64,000 nt of DNA from Pseudomaricurvus alkylphenolicus (GCF_011683955.1 NZ_JAAQPI010000017.1:1-64000), one strand, 5' to 3'; positions 35,523-45,202 are shown, numbered from the stretch's first letter. The notes: generated by a model from the letters alone, not told the origin. Program-made: numbers and translations.

Positions 35523-35541
35523 AACGTTTGATGTGGATCAA

Positions 35542-36573
35542 ATGCAGCACTTTACCGACAGTCAACACATCTATGTGGATGCCCGTCTCAGGCGCCTGGA
35601 GCAGGTGCTGAAGGAAGAGTGCCCCTACGTGGATCGAGAGGCCCTGGGACACTGGTGCGGCTTTAATCGCCCCTGGTGGGTGGAGAACGCGGGGCTCACC
35701 CAGGAAGACTACCTGCGGCTGCTGCGCCAGCTGCATACCAATGAGGTCCCCAATATCGCCCTCAGGGTGGCCAGCCGCACGCAACTGCAGGATTCCGGCA
35801 TTGTCGGCTATGCGATGATGTCCAGCGCCACTCTGGATAATGGCCTGCGGATTGCGGGCCACCTGCTGGAGCGCAGTTTTCCCTATATTCACATTGGCCT
35901 AGAAACCGACAGTGAACACGCGCGCCTGGTGTGTCAGGTAACGGCGGCCGGTTCCAATTACTTTCAATTGCTGGTGGAAGAATGGCTGATCGCCATGTGG
36001 GGGTACATTCGGGCGCTGTTGCCCGAAGGTGTGGCCGCTTGTGCGAGCTACGCCACCCTCAACTACGGAAAGCCGACCTATCACGGCCAGTATCAGCAAC
36101 TACTGGGCTGTCGGGTCAGCTTTGATCAGCCCAGGGCGATTCTGGCCATTCCCAGGCAGTGGTTGTATATCGGTGTGCAGGGCAGCAGCCCTCAGGCCCA
36201 AACTCTGTATGACCTGCAAATCCGCCGTTTGATGCGGGACCACGAACACAGTGGTGACATCGTCAGCCGGGTGAAACGCCTGCTGCTGGAAAGGCCAGTG
36301 GAGTGTGGCTACAGCCTGGAAAAAACCGCGCCGCTGTTGTCGCTGTCGGCTCGAACCTTACGTCGGCATCTGGCGGACGCGGGCACCAGCTTTCGGCAGG
36401 TCTGCCTGGATGTGCGCATGGATCTGGCTCGGGACTATCTGCTCAGCAGCTCCATGACAGTGCAGGAAATCGCCTACCAGTTGGGTTATTCCCAGCCCAA
36501 CAACTTTTATCGTGCATTCAAGGCAGTGTACGGTGAGCCGCCGGAACAGTATCGTCAGGGAATGAATCACTGA
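35542..36573 (+). CDS. AraC-family regulator with arabinose-binding-like N-terminus
   Basis: About 343 residues. The N-terminal two thirds resemble the ligand-sensing domain of OruR/ArgR-type AraC proteins (LRVASRTQLQDSGIVGYAMM, LDNGLRIAGHLL). The C-terminal HTH_18 has SLSARTLRRHLADAGTSFRQ and the second helix pair VQEIAYQLGYSQPNNFYRAF with the conserved end YGEPPEQYRQ. The start is uncertain: ATG 35542 has no good ribosome site, whereas TTG 35515 is preceded by AAGG. It probably activates the divergent reductase gene. Confidence 0.9.
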   Translation: MQHFTDSQHIYVDARLRRLEQVLKEECPYVDREALGHWCGFNRPWWVENAGLTQEDYLRLLRQLHTNEVPNIALRVASRTQLQDSGIVGYAMMSSATLDNGLRIAGHLLERSFPYIHIGLETDSEHARLVCQVTAAGSNYFQLLVEEWLIAMWGYIRALLPEGVAACASYATLNYGKPTYHGQYQQLLGCRVSFDQPRAILAIPRQWLYIGVQGSSPQAQTLYDLQIRRLMRDHEHSGDIVSRVKRLLLERPVECGYSLEKTAPLLSLSARTLRRHLADAGTSFRQVCLDVRMDLARDYLLSSSMTVQEIAYQLGYSQPNNFYRAFKAVYGEPPEQYRQGMNH

Positions 36574-36589
36574 CGCTGTGTTGGCCGCG

Positions 36590-37798
36590 TTAAAAATACC
36601 AGGCCAGTTGTGCCGTGGCGGTGAGTTCGTGTTGCCGCCACATCCGCGGTGCCGTTTGGTAGCCGCCGTACTCGCTGCCGGTCGGCCCCATAGGCAAGCT
36701 AATGGATAATAACAGTTGCAGATTTTGGGAAAGATCGTGTTGACTGGTGACTTGCAGCAGTGCCGATTGATCGCCGAGGTTGTTCAGCAGTGTCGGTGTT
36801 AGCAGCCACAGTGGGGTGATCTCGATAGTGGCAGACAGCGCCAGATAGTTACGCCCGAGGGTGAATAATTCCCCCCGCTGCAGACGCTCCACCAGCGCGG
36901 GCGACAGATCCGAGTCCTGATAGCGCTCACCGGTTTGACCGATCCCGTTGTAATAATATTCCGCCAGCGCACTGACGTTGTGACCCTGCCAAATCCAGGA
37001 GTAAGCGAGATTGGTCACCAGGCTCCAGCGCCAATCGCCCTCCACGTGCGTGGCGCTGATGTCTCCACGCCACAATGCTTCCCCCAAGGGAGTGGTAAAC
37101 CCCGCTCCCACCAGTTCATCGTTGTAGTGGCGGGCGAGCAACAGGTCGTATTCCCTTTCGCCGGCAAAACCGTGGTATTTCAGTGCTACAGACTCACTCT
37201 GGAATACCCACACCGCCTGCAGGTCGTCGCCGTTTTCGCGCAAATATTGCCCGTAGGCCATATCGTCACCGTTCTTATATTCTTTGTCGACAGTGGTGGG
37301 GGCAAAGGGATTAAACACGTCCAGGGGATGGTACACCAGGCCATTACCCCAGCTGATGGCCTGGCGGCCGAGGCGCATTACACGCTGGTCATCACTGTAT
37401 CCGAGGTAGGCGCGATCGAGTTTTTGCAGTGCGCGGTGGTCTTCGCTGTCGTCCAGAATATGCGTCAGGTCCCACCGACGTTGTTGATCGTCATCGACCT
37501 CACCGCGGCGTTGCAAGTGGTCGCCATGTTGGCTTTGCAGTTGATAATCGAGCCGCCAGTCCCAGTGTTCACCGGAATCGCCGACAAACGCTCTGAGACT
37601 GGCGATATGGTCTGTGAGGTGAGGTTGCAAGTGCAAGGCGTCAACGCTGTCATCGGCAAATCGCGTGTGCTGGATTCGATATTTGATGTGACCACCGGCT
37701 TCCATCGCCGCAGTATTCTGAGTCACCAGAAACCCGCCTATACAACAAAAGCACAGAAGCCACCGGCTTGATGCCACGCCGCCAAGACAAGGCATCAA
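36590..37798 (-). CDS. Outer-membrane beta-barrel protein of an ABC export operon
   Basis: The 402-residue product starts with a cysteine-rich signal sequence (LLCFCCIGGFLVTQNTAA). Many amphipathic strands follow (WDWRLDYQLQSQHGD, RVMRLGRQAISWGNGLVY, LLLSISLPMG), and the chain ends in AQLAWYF with a C-terminal Phe. The LGRQAISWGNGL motif resembles DUF1302/porin-like barrels that partner with lipid exporters. Its start overlaps the stop of the ATPase gene by 4 bases (ATGA), so it is the last gene of the five-gene operon 41840-36590. It is probably the outer-membrane end of that pathway. Confidence 0.8.
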   Translation of the reverse strand: MMPCLGGVASSRWLLCFCCIGGFLVTQNTAAMEAGGHIKYRIQHTRFADDSVDALHLQPHLTDHIASLRAFVGDSGEHWDWRLDYQLQSQHGDHLQRRGEVDDDQQRRWDLTHILDDSEDHRALQKLDRAYLGYSDDQRVMRLGRQAISWGNGLVYHPLDVFNPFAPTTVDKEYKNGDDMAYGQYLRENGDDLQAVWVFQSESVALKYHGFAGEREYDLLLARHYNDELVGAGFTTPLGEALWRGDISATHVEGDWRWSLVTNLAYSWIWQGHNVSALAEYYYNGIGQTGERYQDSDLSPALVERLQRGELFTLGRNYLALSATIEITPLWLLTPTLLNNLGDQSALLQVTSQHDLSQNLQLLLSISLPMGPTGSEYGGYQTAPRMWRQHELTATAQLAWYF

Positions 37799-38532
37799 AG
37801 CGCCTGTTCCTGAGGCGCAACACCCTCGGATTGCAGTGCTATTTTTCCCGGTTGGGTTTCGTCGCTGACGATGCGCCCATCCTGCATGCGAATCAGGCGG
37901 CGACAGTAACTCATGACCCGTTGGTCGTGAGTGGCAATGACAAAAGTAATGCCCCGTTTTTGATTGAGCTGTTGAAATAAATCCATTAACTGCGAGGCGC
38001 TGTTGGAATCCAGGTTGGCGGTGGGTTCGTCTGCCAACACCAACACGGGGTTGCTGACAATGGCGCGGGCGACCGCCACCCGCTGCTGCTGACCGCCGGA
38101 AAGTTGAGCGGGCCTTCTTTGCTCCAAACCGGCCAATCCCACTTCCGCCAGAATCGTATCCGACCGCTGGCGCCGTTCCGCCTTGTCGATGCCCTGTAAC
38201 TGCATCACAAACTCGACGTTTTCCCGCGCGCTCAATACCGGCACCAGATTAAAGGCCTGGAAAACAAAGCCTATTTTCTGCAGGCGCAGATGAGCCAATT
38301 GCTTTTTCGACAATTGATCAATACGTTGATCGCCAATGGTGATTTCACCCTGGTCGGGTGTATCCAAACCTCCCAGCGCGTTCAGTAAGGTCGTCTTGCC
38401 AGAACCGGAGGGCCCGGACAGACACACAAATTCGCCGGGCTCGATGCTCAGGTCGACGTGATCGAGCCCTTTGATCAGGCTGCCGCCCTGCTCGAATGTC
38501 TTGCACAACTGTTGACAGAGAATGGAAGTCAT
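37795..38532 (-). CDS. LolD/MacB-type ABC ATPase
   Basis: The 245-residue ATP-binding subunit has Walker A GPSGSGKTT, a Q-loop in KIGFVFQAFNLVPVLSARENV (split here as KIGFVFQAFNLVPVL), signature LSGGQQQRVAVARA, Walker B VLVLADEPTANLD and the H-loop VIATHD. The sequence LGGLDTPDQGEI is typical of the LolD/FtsE/MacB subgroup, which powers mechanotransmission rather than classic import. It works with the two permeases encoded just upstream. Confidence 0.95.
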   Translation of the reverse strand: MTSILCQQLCKTFEQGGSLIKGLDHVDLSIEPGEFVCLSGPSGSGKTTLLNALGGLDTPDQGEITIGDQRIDQLSKKQLAHLRLQKIGFVFQAFNLVPVLSARENVEFVMQLQGIDKAERRQRSDTILAEVGLAGLEQRRPAQLSGGQQQRVAVARAIVSNPVLVLADEPTANLDSNSASQLMDLFQQLNQKRGITFVIATHDQRVMSYCRRLIRMQDGRIVSDETQPGKIALQSEGVAPQEQAL

Positions 38533-38541
38533 TGGCGTGTC

Positions 38542-39762
38542 TCAAGTGTGATTCATGGTGGTGATCGGGTCGAGTCGCGATGCTTGCCAGGCGGGCAGGG
38601 CGCAGGCAACAATGCCCAACACCAGCACTACCCCATTGGCTCGAATCACATCGAGCGTATGGAGTGCCGGTTTTAAAACACTGCCGGCGCCCATCAATGC
38701 CATGCCCTCGGCGACGCCGGAAATATCCAGGCCGTCCTTTATGCTGTGCAGGCTAAGCAGCACCAGTGCATTGCCGACGAGCAGTCCAATCAGCAGCAAC
38801 ATCATGGCTTCCAGCAGAATCTGCACGCAGATGCTGGCGGGTGTCATACCCAGCGCTTGCATCAGTCCGATTTCGCGGGTGCGCTCGAAGATGGCCATGA
38901 CCAGGGTATTGACCAGTCCGAACGACAGGGCAAGAAAAATAACAACAATAAATACCATGGAAAAGCCGTCAAAGGTTTCCACTGATGTCCCCAAAAACCG
39001 GTCCAGTTCGTACCAGGGCAGCACTTCCAAATGGGGTGCCGACTGCGCCAACCGTTCAACCGTCGGTTGCAACAAGCGTTGTTCCTCAGTCAGTATCACC
39101 AGCTCGCTGATTTTTTGATCCATACGCAGCATTTTCTGGAGAGTGGCACGGCCGGCGTAAACCTGATTCTCCTCTGTGGCTGACAGCTCTGATTCAAATA
39201 TGCCCACCACCCGAAAGCCGCGGTCGACGACGTTGTTGTCCGGATCCTGGCTCATCAACACCACGCGCTTGCCCAGTCGGGTTTCCAATCGCTCCGCCAG
39301 TTTTGCTCCCATAATCAAGCCGCGATCTGACTCGGTCTCCAGCGAGCGGCCGTCTTTCAGCAGGTTGCCATCCAGAGGCAGTGGTTCAGCGGGGTCGACA
39401 CCAATCAGGTTAACGCCTCGACTGGCCCGTTCACTGGCGATGACTGCGGGCACACGAACGCGCGCGCTCCAACTCTTAATGTCCGCCTGGTTGAGTTGCT
39501 CAAGCAGTTCATCACCGGGGGGGGCGAAGCGATTGACAATACTGGGGTCGGCCCGGTATTCGGGGTGATGCAACTGAATATGACCGGGCAGATTATTGAC
39601 CCCCTGGGTGATCATGTCGGCCATCATGCCACGCAACATTGCGGTCATAAAAATCATGGCCCAGACGCCGAGTGCAATGGCACTGGTCATGATCAGGGTG
39701 CGTCGGTAATTGCGCCAGAGGTTACGCCATGCAAGAGTGGAAAGTGTTTGCAGCTGTTTCAT
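38542..39762 (-). CDS. FtsX/MacB-type ABC permease, second of the pair
   Basis: The 406-residue inner-membrane protein has one N-terminal helix (TLIMTSAIALGVWAMIFMTAML overall, broken by polar residues), a periplasmic MacB-like domain (about 45-255), and three C-terminal helices. ERTREIGLMQALGMTP is the conserved cytoplasmic coupling loop. It is 16 bases from the first permease gene and is homologous to it, like LolC and LolE. It ends 9 bases before the ATPase start. Confidence 0.93.
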   Translation of the reverse strand: MKQLQTLSTLAWRNLWRNYRRTLIMTSAIALGVWAMIFMTAMLRGMMADMITQGVNNLPGHIQLHHPEYRADPSIVNRFAPPGDELLEQLNQADIKSWSARVRVPAVIASERASRGVNLIGVDPAEPLPLDGNLLKDGRSLETESDRGLIMGAKLAERLETRLGKRVVLMSQDPDNNVVDRGFRVVGIFESELSATEENQVYAGRATLQKMLRMDQKISELVILTEEQRLLQPTVERLAQSAPHLEVLPWYELDRFLGTSVETFDGFSMVFIVVIFLALSFGLVNTLVMAIFERTREIGLMQALGMTPASICVQILLEAMMLLLIGLLVGNALVLLSLHSIKDGLDISGVAEGMALMGAGSVLKPALHTLDVIRANGVVLVLGIVACALPAWQASRLDPITTMNHT

Positions 39763-39777
39763 AGTGGCTGGCTCATC

Positions 39778-41034
39778 TCAGGCCGCTCGCATTGCCGCGA
39801 CCGGTTCCAGGCGCTGCAATCGCAATGCCGGATAAAGGCTTGCCAACAGACTGCCCACCAGAATCACTGCAGGGCCCAGGGTCAAGGGTAACATCGACAG
39901 CTCCGGATAGATCCGCGCCGGCATGTTAAAGCGGCTGTGCATCTCTTCCATACCTGGAAAACTGATGCCCACCTGGCTGATGGCATAGACGATGATGGCC
40001 CCCAGCAGCACGCCCAGTGCAAATCCCAATGACGCCATTAACAAGGTTTCCAGCATCACCAGGCGACCCAGCTGGCCGGGGCTGATCCCGAGTGCGGAGA
40101 GAATACCGAATTCCCGCGTACGCTCCAGCACCGACATCAGCTGGGTATTGAGCACGCTAAAGGCCACCAGCAAGGTGAGAATACTGTACAGAAACAGGGA
40201 GCTGGCGATATCGGATTGAATCGCCTGGCGCACGCCAGGCAGCAATTCATCCCAGTGTCGCGGCTGCCACACAGGTGCGAAAGATTGCTTAACATGGCTT
40301 GCTCGCCATTGCCGCAGCCGCTCCTGCAGCGCATCCGCATTGGCAGCGGAACTGCCCTGAATGACAATGCTGTGAACCTGTTGCTCCATGGTGAACAGTG
40401 TCTGGAAGTCGTCCAGCGGAATCTGAGCCATGGCGCGATCAATGTCACTGACGCCAGAGTCAAAAATACCTGTCACAATGGCAATGCCGGCGGCGAAGGA
40501 GCCGTCGCGGCCACTGCCCAATAACGTCAGCTCATCACCCAGCTCGACCTTGAGATTGTCCGCGATCTTGCGACCAATCACAATTTCAATGGTTTCTGTA
40601 GGTGCGGAGGGCAGGTATTTGCCGGACTTCACCAGCCCCGGCAGGCTGGAAACCATGGGTTCACGACCGGGCTCAACCCCCACCACCTGAATGCCAAAAG
40701 AACGTTCCTCGCTGGATACCAGAGCGAATCCCATACCGCGGCTGGCCAGAGCCCAGTTCTCGCCAAGTTCTTGTTGCAATTGCGTTTGCAGTTTGGCGGC
40801 GTCATCAATGCTGTAGTGGAGTTTGGGCGAATCGAGATACTTTGGGTGCTGTATTTGCAGGTGACCTGTAAACAGTTTGAGTGAATTTTCGATCATCAGG
40901 CCATAGGTGCCAAACTGAAGCGCAATCGAGAAAATCAGTAATACATTGCAAAACACCATGGCACTGACGGTTAGCCAGGTGCGGCGGCGATGCCTCCAGA
41001 GATTGCGCCATGCCAGGGTCAGGGTAATGTTCAT
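39778..41034 (-). CDS. FtsX/MacB-type ABC permease, first of the pair
   Basis: The 418-residue protein has the same layout: N-terminal helix (LTVSAMVFCNVLLIFSIAL), periplasmic domain (about 45-270), and three C-terminal helices with coupling loop ERTREFGILSALGISP. It starts 14 bases after the LolA-like gene. A pair of distinct permeases with one ATPase matches LolCDE organisation. However, the partner genes differ, so this is a paralogous system rather than the essential lipoprotein sorter. Confidence 0.93.
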   Translation of the reverse strand: MNITLTLAWRNLWRHRRRTWLTVSAMVFCNVLLIFSIALQFGTYGLMIENSLKLFTGHLQIQHPKYLDSPKLHYSIDDAAKLQTQLQQELGENWALASRGMGFALVSSEERSFGIQVVGVEPGREPMVSSLPGLVKSGKYLPSAPTETIEIVIGRKIADNLKVELGDELTLLGSGRDGSFAAGIAIVTGIFDSGVSDIDRAMAQIPLDDFQTLFTMEQQVHSIVIQGSSAANADALQERLRQWRASHVKQSFAPVWQPRHWDELLPGVRQAIQSDIASSLFLYSILTLLVAFSVLNTQLMSVLERTREFGILSALGISPGQLGRLVMLETLLMASLGFALGVLLGAIIVYAISQVGISFPGMEEMHSRFNMPARIYPELSMLPLTLGPAVILVGSLLASLYPALRLQRLEPVAAMRAA

Positions 41035-41048
41035 GGCGGCGGACCGGC

Positions 41049-41840
41049 CTAGCGTTGGCGCGGGTTGCGCAGGTTGGAGAGGGTAAACAGGTTGTTGCCC
41101 AGCTCCACATCAAAGTCGATGTCGCGGATCAGCATTTCTGTCCATTCATCGGGGTAATCGCGTTTTTGCATGCGCATACGTGTGGCTACGGGGCGCCCGT
41201 CCAGTTCGCGAATTTCCAGGGTGGTCATGGTCTTCACCAGCTCGCCGTCCTGGTCCCAGAACTGTTCTTCCAGCATAACGTAATCGTCACGAATCAGCAG
41301 GACTTCTTTGCCCCAGACTACAGCGGCCTCCTCGTGGGGGATGGCGGTGATGACATAGACCTTGTGGCCATCTCGTTCCTCCACGGCGGTCAGCTGATGC
41401 TCGTACTGGTCGAGAATATCGGTGGATTTGCTGATGTCCTTGTTGGAGAAATCAGACCCCATCCAGCTTTGGTTCATCATGGAAGAGGGGATCTTGATGA
41501 TGCGGTTGATCTTGGGGGAGTAGGTCCACATCTGCTGGTCATTAAGCAGTGTGCCGTTGCCGGCGTCTTTCTTCGGCTCCAGCACCCGTACCAGAGATAA
41601 CTTCTCGCCCCGGGTCCAGGATTGCATGGTCATGGTGCGCCGCCAGTCCGGGCGCTTGATGATCATACTCATGGTGGCCTGCGAGGTCTGGCCGCGCCAA
41701 TGGTCCATGGCGGCCTGCAGCAGCGCACGTGCATCGAGCGGCGTCTGTGTCGCGTAGGTGTGTGGTGTCAGCGCCACCAGCGCCAGCAGGCAGATCCGCC
41801 CCATCAACGCCGCGAATGCTGGTAACCTCGGTATGCCCAT
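41049..41840 (-). CDS. LolA-like periplasmic carrier protein
   Basis: A 263-residue exported protein. The signal peptide runs to about residue 30 (CLLALVALTPHTYA). The mature part matches the outer-membrane lipoprotein-sorting protein family with a half-barrel fold that binds lipid or acyl chains (MSMIIKRPDWRRTMTMQSW, MWTYSPKINRIIKIPSSMM, LLIRDDYVMLEEQFWDQDG). It is the first gene of the ABC operon. By analogy with LolA or DUF1329 proteins it could shuttle a lipid or lipoprotein from the permeases to the barrel protein. Confidence 0.88.
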   Translation of the reverse strand: MGIPRLPAFAALMGRICLLALVALTPHTYATQTPLDARALLQAAMDHWRGQTSQATMSMIIKRPDWRRTMTMQSWTRGEKLSLVRVLEPKKDAGNGTLLNDQQMWTYSPKINRIIKIPSSMMNQSWMGSDFSNKDISKSTDILDQYEHQLTAVEERDGHKVYVITAIPHEEAAVVWGKEVLLIRDDYVMLEEQFWDQDGELVKTMTTLEIRELDGRPVATRMRMQKRDYPDEWTEMLIRDIDFDVELGNNLFTLSNLRNPRQR

Positions 41841-41916
41841 AGTATCTTCCCTGTCTGAGTTGAATCGATTATGCCCCCTGTATCAGGGGTCGACAATCCC
41901 CGCGGAGGAATAGGTT

Positions 41917-42717
41917 GTGCCAGATCAAAATCTCACCGTAAGCATCGTGCAGCAGAGCCTGGCCTGGCAGGCACCGCAGGAAAATCGCGGGCGCTTCGAG
42001 CAATGGTTACAGCCCTGGCAGGGGAAGACCGATCTGGTGGTATTGCCCGAGATGTTCACCGCCGGTTTCAGCATGGACGCCCGCAAGGTGGCCGAACCGC
42101 CCGCAGGGGAGACCCTGCAGTGGATGTCCGGTCTGGCCGCCGAACTGGGTGCCGTGGTGACGGGCAGCTATGCGGTGGCCACGGACGAAGGTCCGGTAAA
42201 CCGACTGATCTGGATGCGGCCTGACGGCACCTACCAACACTACGACAAACGCCATCTGTTTCGGATGGCCGGTGAACACAAGAAGTATCGCGCGGGTTCT
42301 GAGCGGATAGTCGTGGAGCTGAACGGTTGGAAGGTATGCCCTATGGTGTGCTATGACCTGCGTTTTCCGGTCTGGTGCCGTAATCGCAGCACTGAACTGG
42401 GGCTGGACTACGATCTACTGCTGTTTGTGGCCAACTGGCCGGCCAAGCGCTCCTATCACTGGAGCCAGTTACTGCGCGCCAGAGCGATTGAAAACCTTGC
42501 CTGCGTCGTGGGGGTGAATCGGATTGGTGAAGACGGCAATGGACATCTCTACAGCGGCGACAGCGCCATTATCGATGTTCGCGGTCAGGCATTGGCAGAT
42601 CCCGGTTCAGAGGCCGGTGTCTTTACTGTGACCTTGGAGGCCGACGAGCTGAACAGCTATCGAGAGAGCTTTCCGGCCTGGCTCGATAGTGACGACTTTG
42701 AGCTACTTGAAGACTGA
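41917..42717 (+). CDS. Carbon-nitrogen hydrolase, omega-amidase (YafV/Nit2-like)
   Basis: A nitrilase-fold amidase of 266 residues. It probably hydrolyses alpha-ketoglutaramate or alpha-ketosuccinamate produced by glutamine or methionine-salvage transaminases. The catalytic triad is visible: Glu in VLPEMFTAGF, Lys in HYDKRHLFRMAGEH, Cys in CPMVCYDLRFPVWCRN. The GTG start at 41917 is preceded by GGAGGAA. It is divergent from the LolA-like gene and monocistronic. Confidence 0.93.
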   Translation: MPDQNLTVSIVQQSLAWQAPQENRGRFEQWLQPWQGKTDLVVLPEMFTAGFSMDARKVAEPPAGETLQWMSGLAAELGAVVTGSYAVATDEGPVNRLIWMRPDGTYQHYDKRHLFRMAGEHKKYRAGSERIVVELNGWKVCPMVCYDLRFPVWCRNRSTELGLDYDLLLFVANWPAKRSYHWSQLLRARAIENLACVVGVNRIGEDGNGHLYSGDSAIIDVRGQALADPGSEAGVFTVTLEADELNSYRESFPAWLDSDDFELLED

Positions 42718-42757
42718 AGTACGCGGCTCGGGAAGCTTGTTGTTGGACAGACGCCAG

Positions 42758-45202
42758 CTACGCGGTTTCCTGCTGTAGAACGGAATCCAGCAATCCCTGA
42801 TGTTGCTCCAACAGTTGCTCTATGGGCATGGGGCGACCCAGCATATACCCCTGCAGGTAACGGCAGCCCTGGTCCACTAAAAACTGCTTCTGCAGGTGCG
42901 TTTCGATGCCCTCGGCAATCACTTCAAGCCCAAGTTTGTGCGCCATGGCAATAATCGCAGAGGCGATCTCTGTGGCACTGTGGTCGTTGGGAATATCAAT
43001 AATAAAGGATCGATCAATCTTGATGGCGTGAATAGGGAATTGCTTAAGGTAAGATAGCGAAGAGTAGCCCGTGCCAAAGTCGTCGATGCTCAGGCGGCAG
43101 CCCAATTCCTTGATCGCCTGCATGGTTTTGATGGCGCTGTTAACATCATCGATTACAACAGATTCAGTGATTTCGAATTCGATCATGGATGGCGGAATCG
43201 AATAGTCCTTCAGCGCCGATTCGATTTCCTGTAGCAGCTTTTGGGAATAGAACTGGCGCGCGGACAGATTGATCGCCACGCCTTGAATGCCGGCTCGCTG
43301 CAGCTCATCCATGTGTTTGTCCATTAACTGACACGCGGTTCGCAGTACCCAACTGCTGAGCGGAATAATCAGGCCGGTTTCTTCCGCCACAGGAATAAAC
43401 CGGGCGGGAGAAATAAAACCCTCTTCCTCGTCGTACCAACGCAATAGCGCTTCGCACCAAAAGAAGCTCTGTCGCTGGGCATCATACTGAGGCTGCAGGT
43501 GCAGAGTCAGAGACTCCTGTGCAATGGCTTTACGCAGCTTGCCTTCCAGGCGCAACTTGTCCTTGACTTCAATATCCAACTGCTCGGAAAAGTAAGAAGC
43601 CTGGTTGCGACCGTTGGATTTTGCGTTATAGAGCGCTATGTCTGCGTTGCGCAACAGGTCTTCAGCGCTACTGGCATCTTCCGGGTAGCGGGCAATACCC
43701 AATGAGGCGCCAATTTCAATCAGCTGTTCGGAAATTTCCAGCGGCTCGCGAATAGATTCCATAATCCGCTGGGCCGCCTGATCGATACGGGTCACCGGAT
43801 GGGGGTTGTTGAGCAGGATGGTAAATTCATCGCCGCCCATGCGAGACACCACGTCTTCTTTGAAGACCACATCGCGCAGGCGTTCGCTGATGCGTACCAG
43901 AAGCTGGTCACCGGCATCGTGGCCGAGAGAATCATTCACACGTTTGAAGTTGTCCAGATCAAGCATGATCACGGCCAGTGGCGAGCGGGTTTTTTCTGAG
44001 GCCGCCAACTGAAAATCCAGGTGATCGCGGAAGAAACGACGGTTGGGCAATTGTGTCAGTGGGTCATAGAATGCCAGCTTTTCAAGTTCCAGCTGGGCCA
44101 TCTTCAGTTCCGAGACATCCAGCACCGAACCGATGTATCCGTCGATCAGCGGTTGCTCTTTTTCGCTGCTTTCCAGATTCAGTGGTGCCACATATTCCAT
44201 CAGCACCTGCTGCTCCTTGTCGCCGGGCGAGCTGTAGTGATACTCCACCACTTCGGTGCGTTGCATTTGCAGCACGCTTTGCAGCACCGTGTTGTAGATG
44301 TCCCGCTCCGCTTGAGGAATATTGTTCAGGTATTCGTCAAAATTCATGTCCAGGGACTGCCCGGTAATCTGTCCCCAGCGTTCGTTGGCGTAGATCAGAC
44401 GCTGTTCGCGATCGCGGAAATAAATACCAATGGGGGCGTGGGCGGCGAGGGTACGGAAGCGTTTCTCCGACGCCGACAGCGCCTGGTTGTCCAGTGCGAG
44501 GTTGTCCAGCATTTGGTTAAACACACTCACCAGATCACCGATTTCATCGTTATTGAGGCGCGGGGCGCGCAGCGGGGAATAGCTGTTTTGGGAAATCTGG
44601 CGGGCGGTATCGTAGAGGGCGTCCAGCGGCTTAAGTGTTTTTGACAGCATGCGATTGGCCAGCCAATAGGCCAAAATGCCCGCCAGCACAAACGCCGCCA
44701 GAATCACAATCACCAGGGCATTTCTCGCTCCCATCAATCGTTCAAGGCTGGCCCGCAGCGACAGGAACCCCATATGCTCGTCGCCATCGCGTACCTGTAG
44801 ATAGAGCTCAACGCCGTTGTCTGAGAACTGTGCCTCGCGCGCGTGGGTGTAGGGGGCTTGTTCGGCGCAGGTGGCGGATTGTCCGATATCAAGCCGCTGG
44901 TACTGGCTGAACAACTGGCCACTGGCGTCGTACAGGCAGATACTCTCGATAGTGGGTTCGTATTGGGCGGAGGCCAGGTTGGTGGCGGCGGCCTGAGGGT
45001 CGTTGAAGACCAGCGCTGCGATGGATCGGTTGCCGATAATATCAGCAGTCGCATTGAGGTTGCTGACCATCTGATTGCGCAGCTGCTGTTGTTCAAACAA
45101 CAGGGTGCTGACACCCATCAACAATAGGGCGATCGACAGGGCAATGATCAGGATGCGTACCAGCTGGCCGCGAAACGAACGGCGTTTTTGCAGTTCCGTC
45201 AC
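42758..45202 (-). CDS. Membrane CHASE8-HAMP-PAS-GGDEF-EAL c-di-GMP enzyme
   Basis: An inner-membrane enzyme of 814 residues that should make and/or degrade cyclic di-GMP. It has membrane helices at 14-33 and 161-182 around a periplasmic CHASE8-type sensor (about 35-155), then HAMP (183-237), PAS (245-365), GGDEF (375-540) and EAL (550-805). The GGDEF motif (456-460) is intact. The RxxD inhibitory site is FKED (447-450), so product feedback is probably lost. EAL residues are intact (CEALLRW, INLSARQF, EITES, SIDDFGTGYSSL, AEGIET). It overlaps the YfiR gene by 4 bases, giving a YfiN-like unit that also carries EAL. Confidence 0.95.
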   Translation of the reverse strand: MTELQKRRSFRGQLVRILIIALSIALLLMGVSTLLFEQQQLRNQMVSNLNATADIIGNRSIAALVFNDPQAAATNLASAQYEPTIESICLYDASGQLFSQYQRLDIGQSATCAEQAPYTHAREAQFSDNGVELYLQVRDGDEHMGFLSLRASLERLMGARNALVIVILAAFVLAGILAYWLANRMLSKTLKPLDALYDTARQISQNSYSPLRAPRLNNDEIGDLVSVFNQMLDNLALDNQALSASEKRFRTLAAHAPIGIYFRDREQRLIYANERWGQITGQSLDMNFDEYLNNIPQAERDIYNTVLQSVLQMQRTEVVEYHYSSPGDKEQQVLMEYVAPLNLESSEKEQPLIDGYIGSVLDVSELKMAQLELEKLAFYDPLTQLPNRRFFRDHLDFQLAASEKTRSPLAVIMLDLDNFKRVNDSLGHDAGDQLLVRISERLRDVVFKEDVVSRMGGDEFTILLNNPHPVTRIDQAAQRIMESIREPLEISEQLIEIGASLGIARYPEDASSAEDLLRNADIALYNAKSNGRNQASYFSEQLDIEVKDKLRLEGKLRKAIAQESLTLHLQPQYDAQRQSFFWCEALLRWYDEEEGFISPARFIPVAEETGLIIPLSSWVLRTACQLMDKHMDELQRAGIQGVAINLSARQFYSQKLLQEIESALKDYSIPPSMIEFEITESVVIDDVNSAIKTMQAIKELGCRLSIDDFGTGYSSLSYLKQFPIHAIKIDRSFIIDIPNDHSATEIASAIIAMAHKLGLEVIAEGIETHLQKQFLVDQGCRYLQGYMLGRPMPIEQLLEQHQGLLDSVLQQETA

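Noticed and set aside
36935-37771. 278-residue plus-strand frame
   Set aside because: It is antisense to the barrel-protein gene, whose signal peptide, strands and terminal Phe are convincing.
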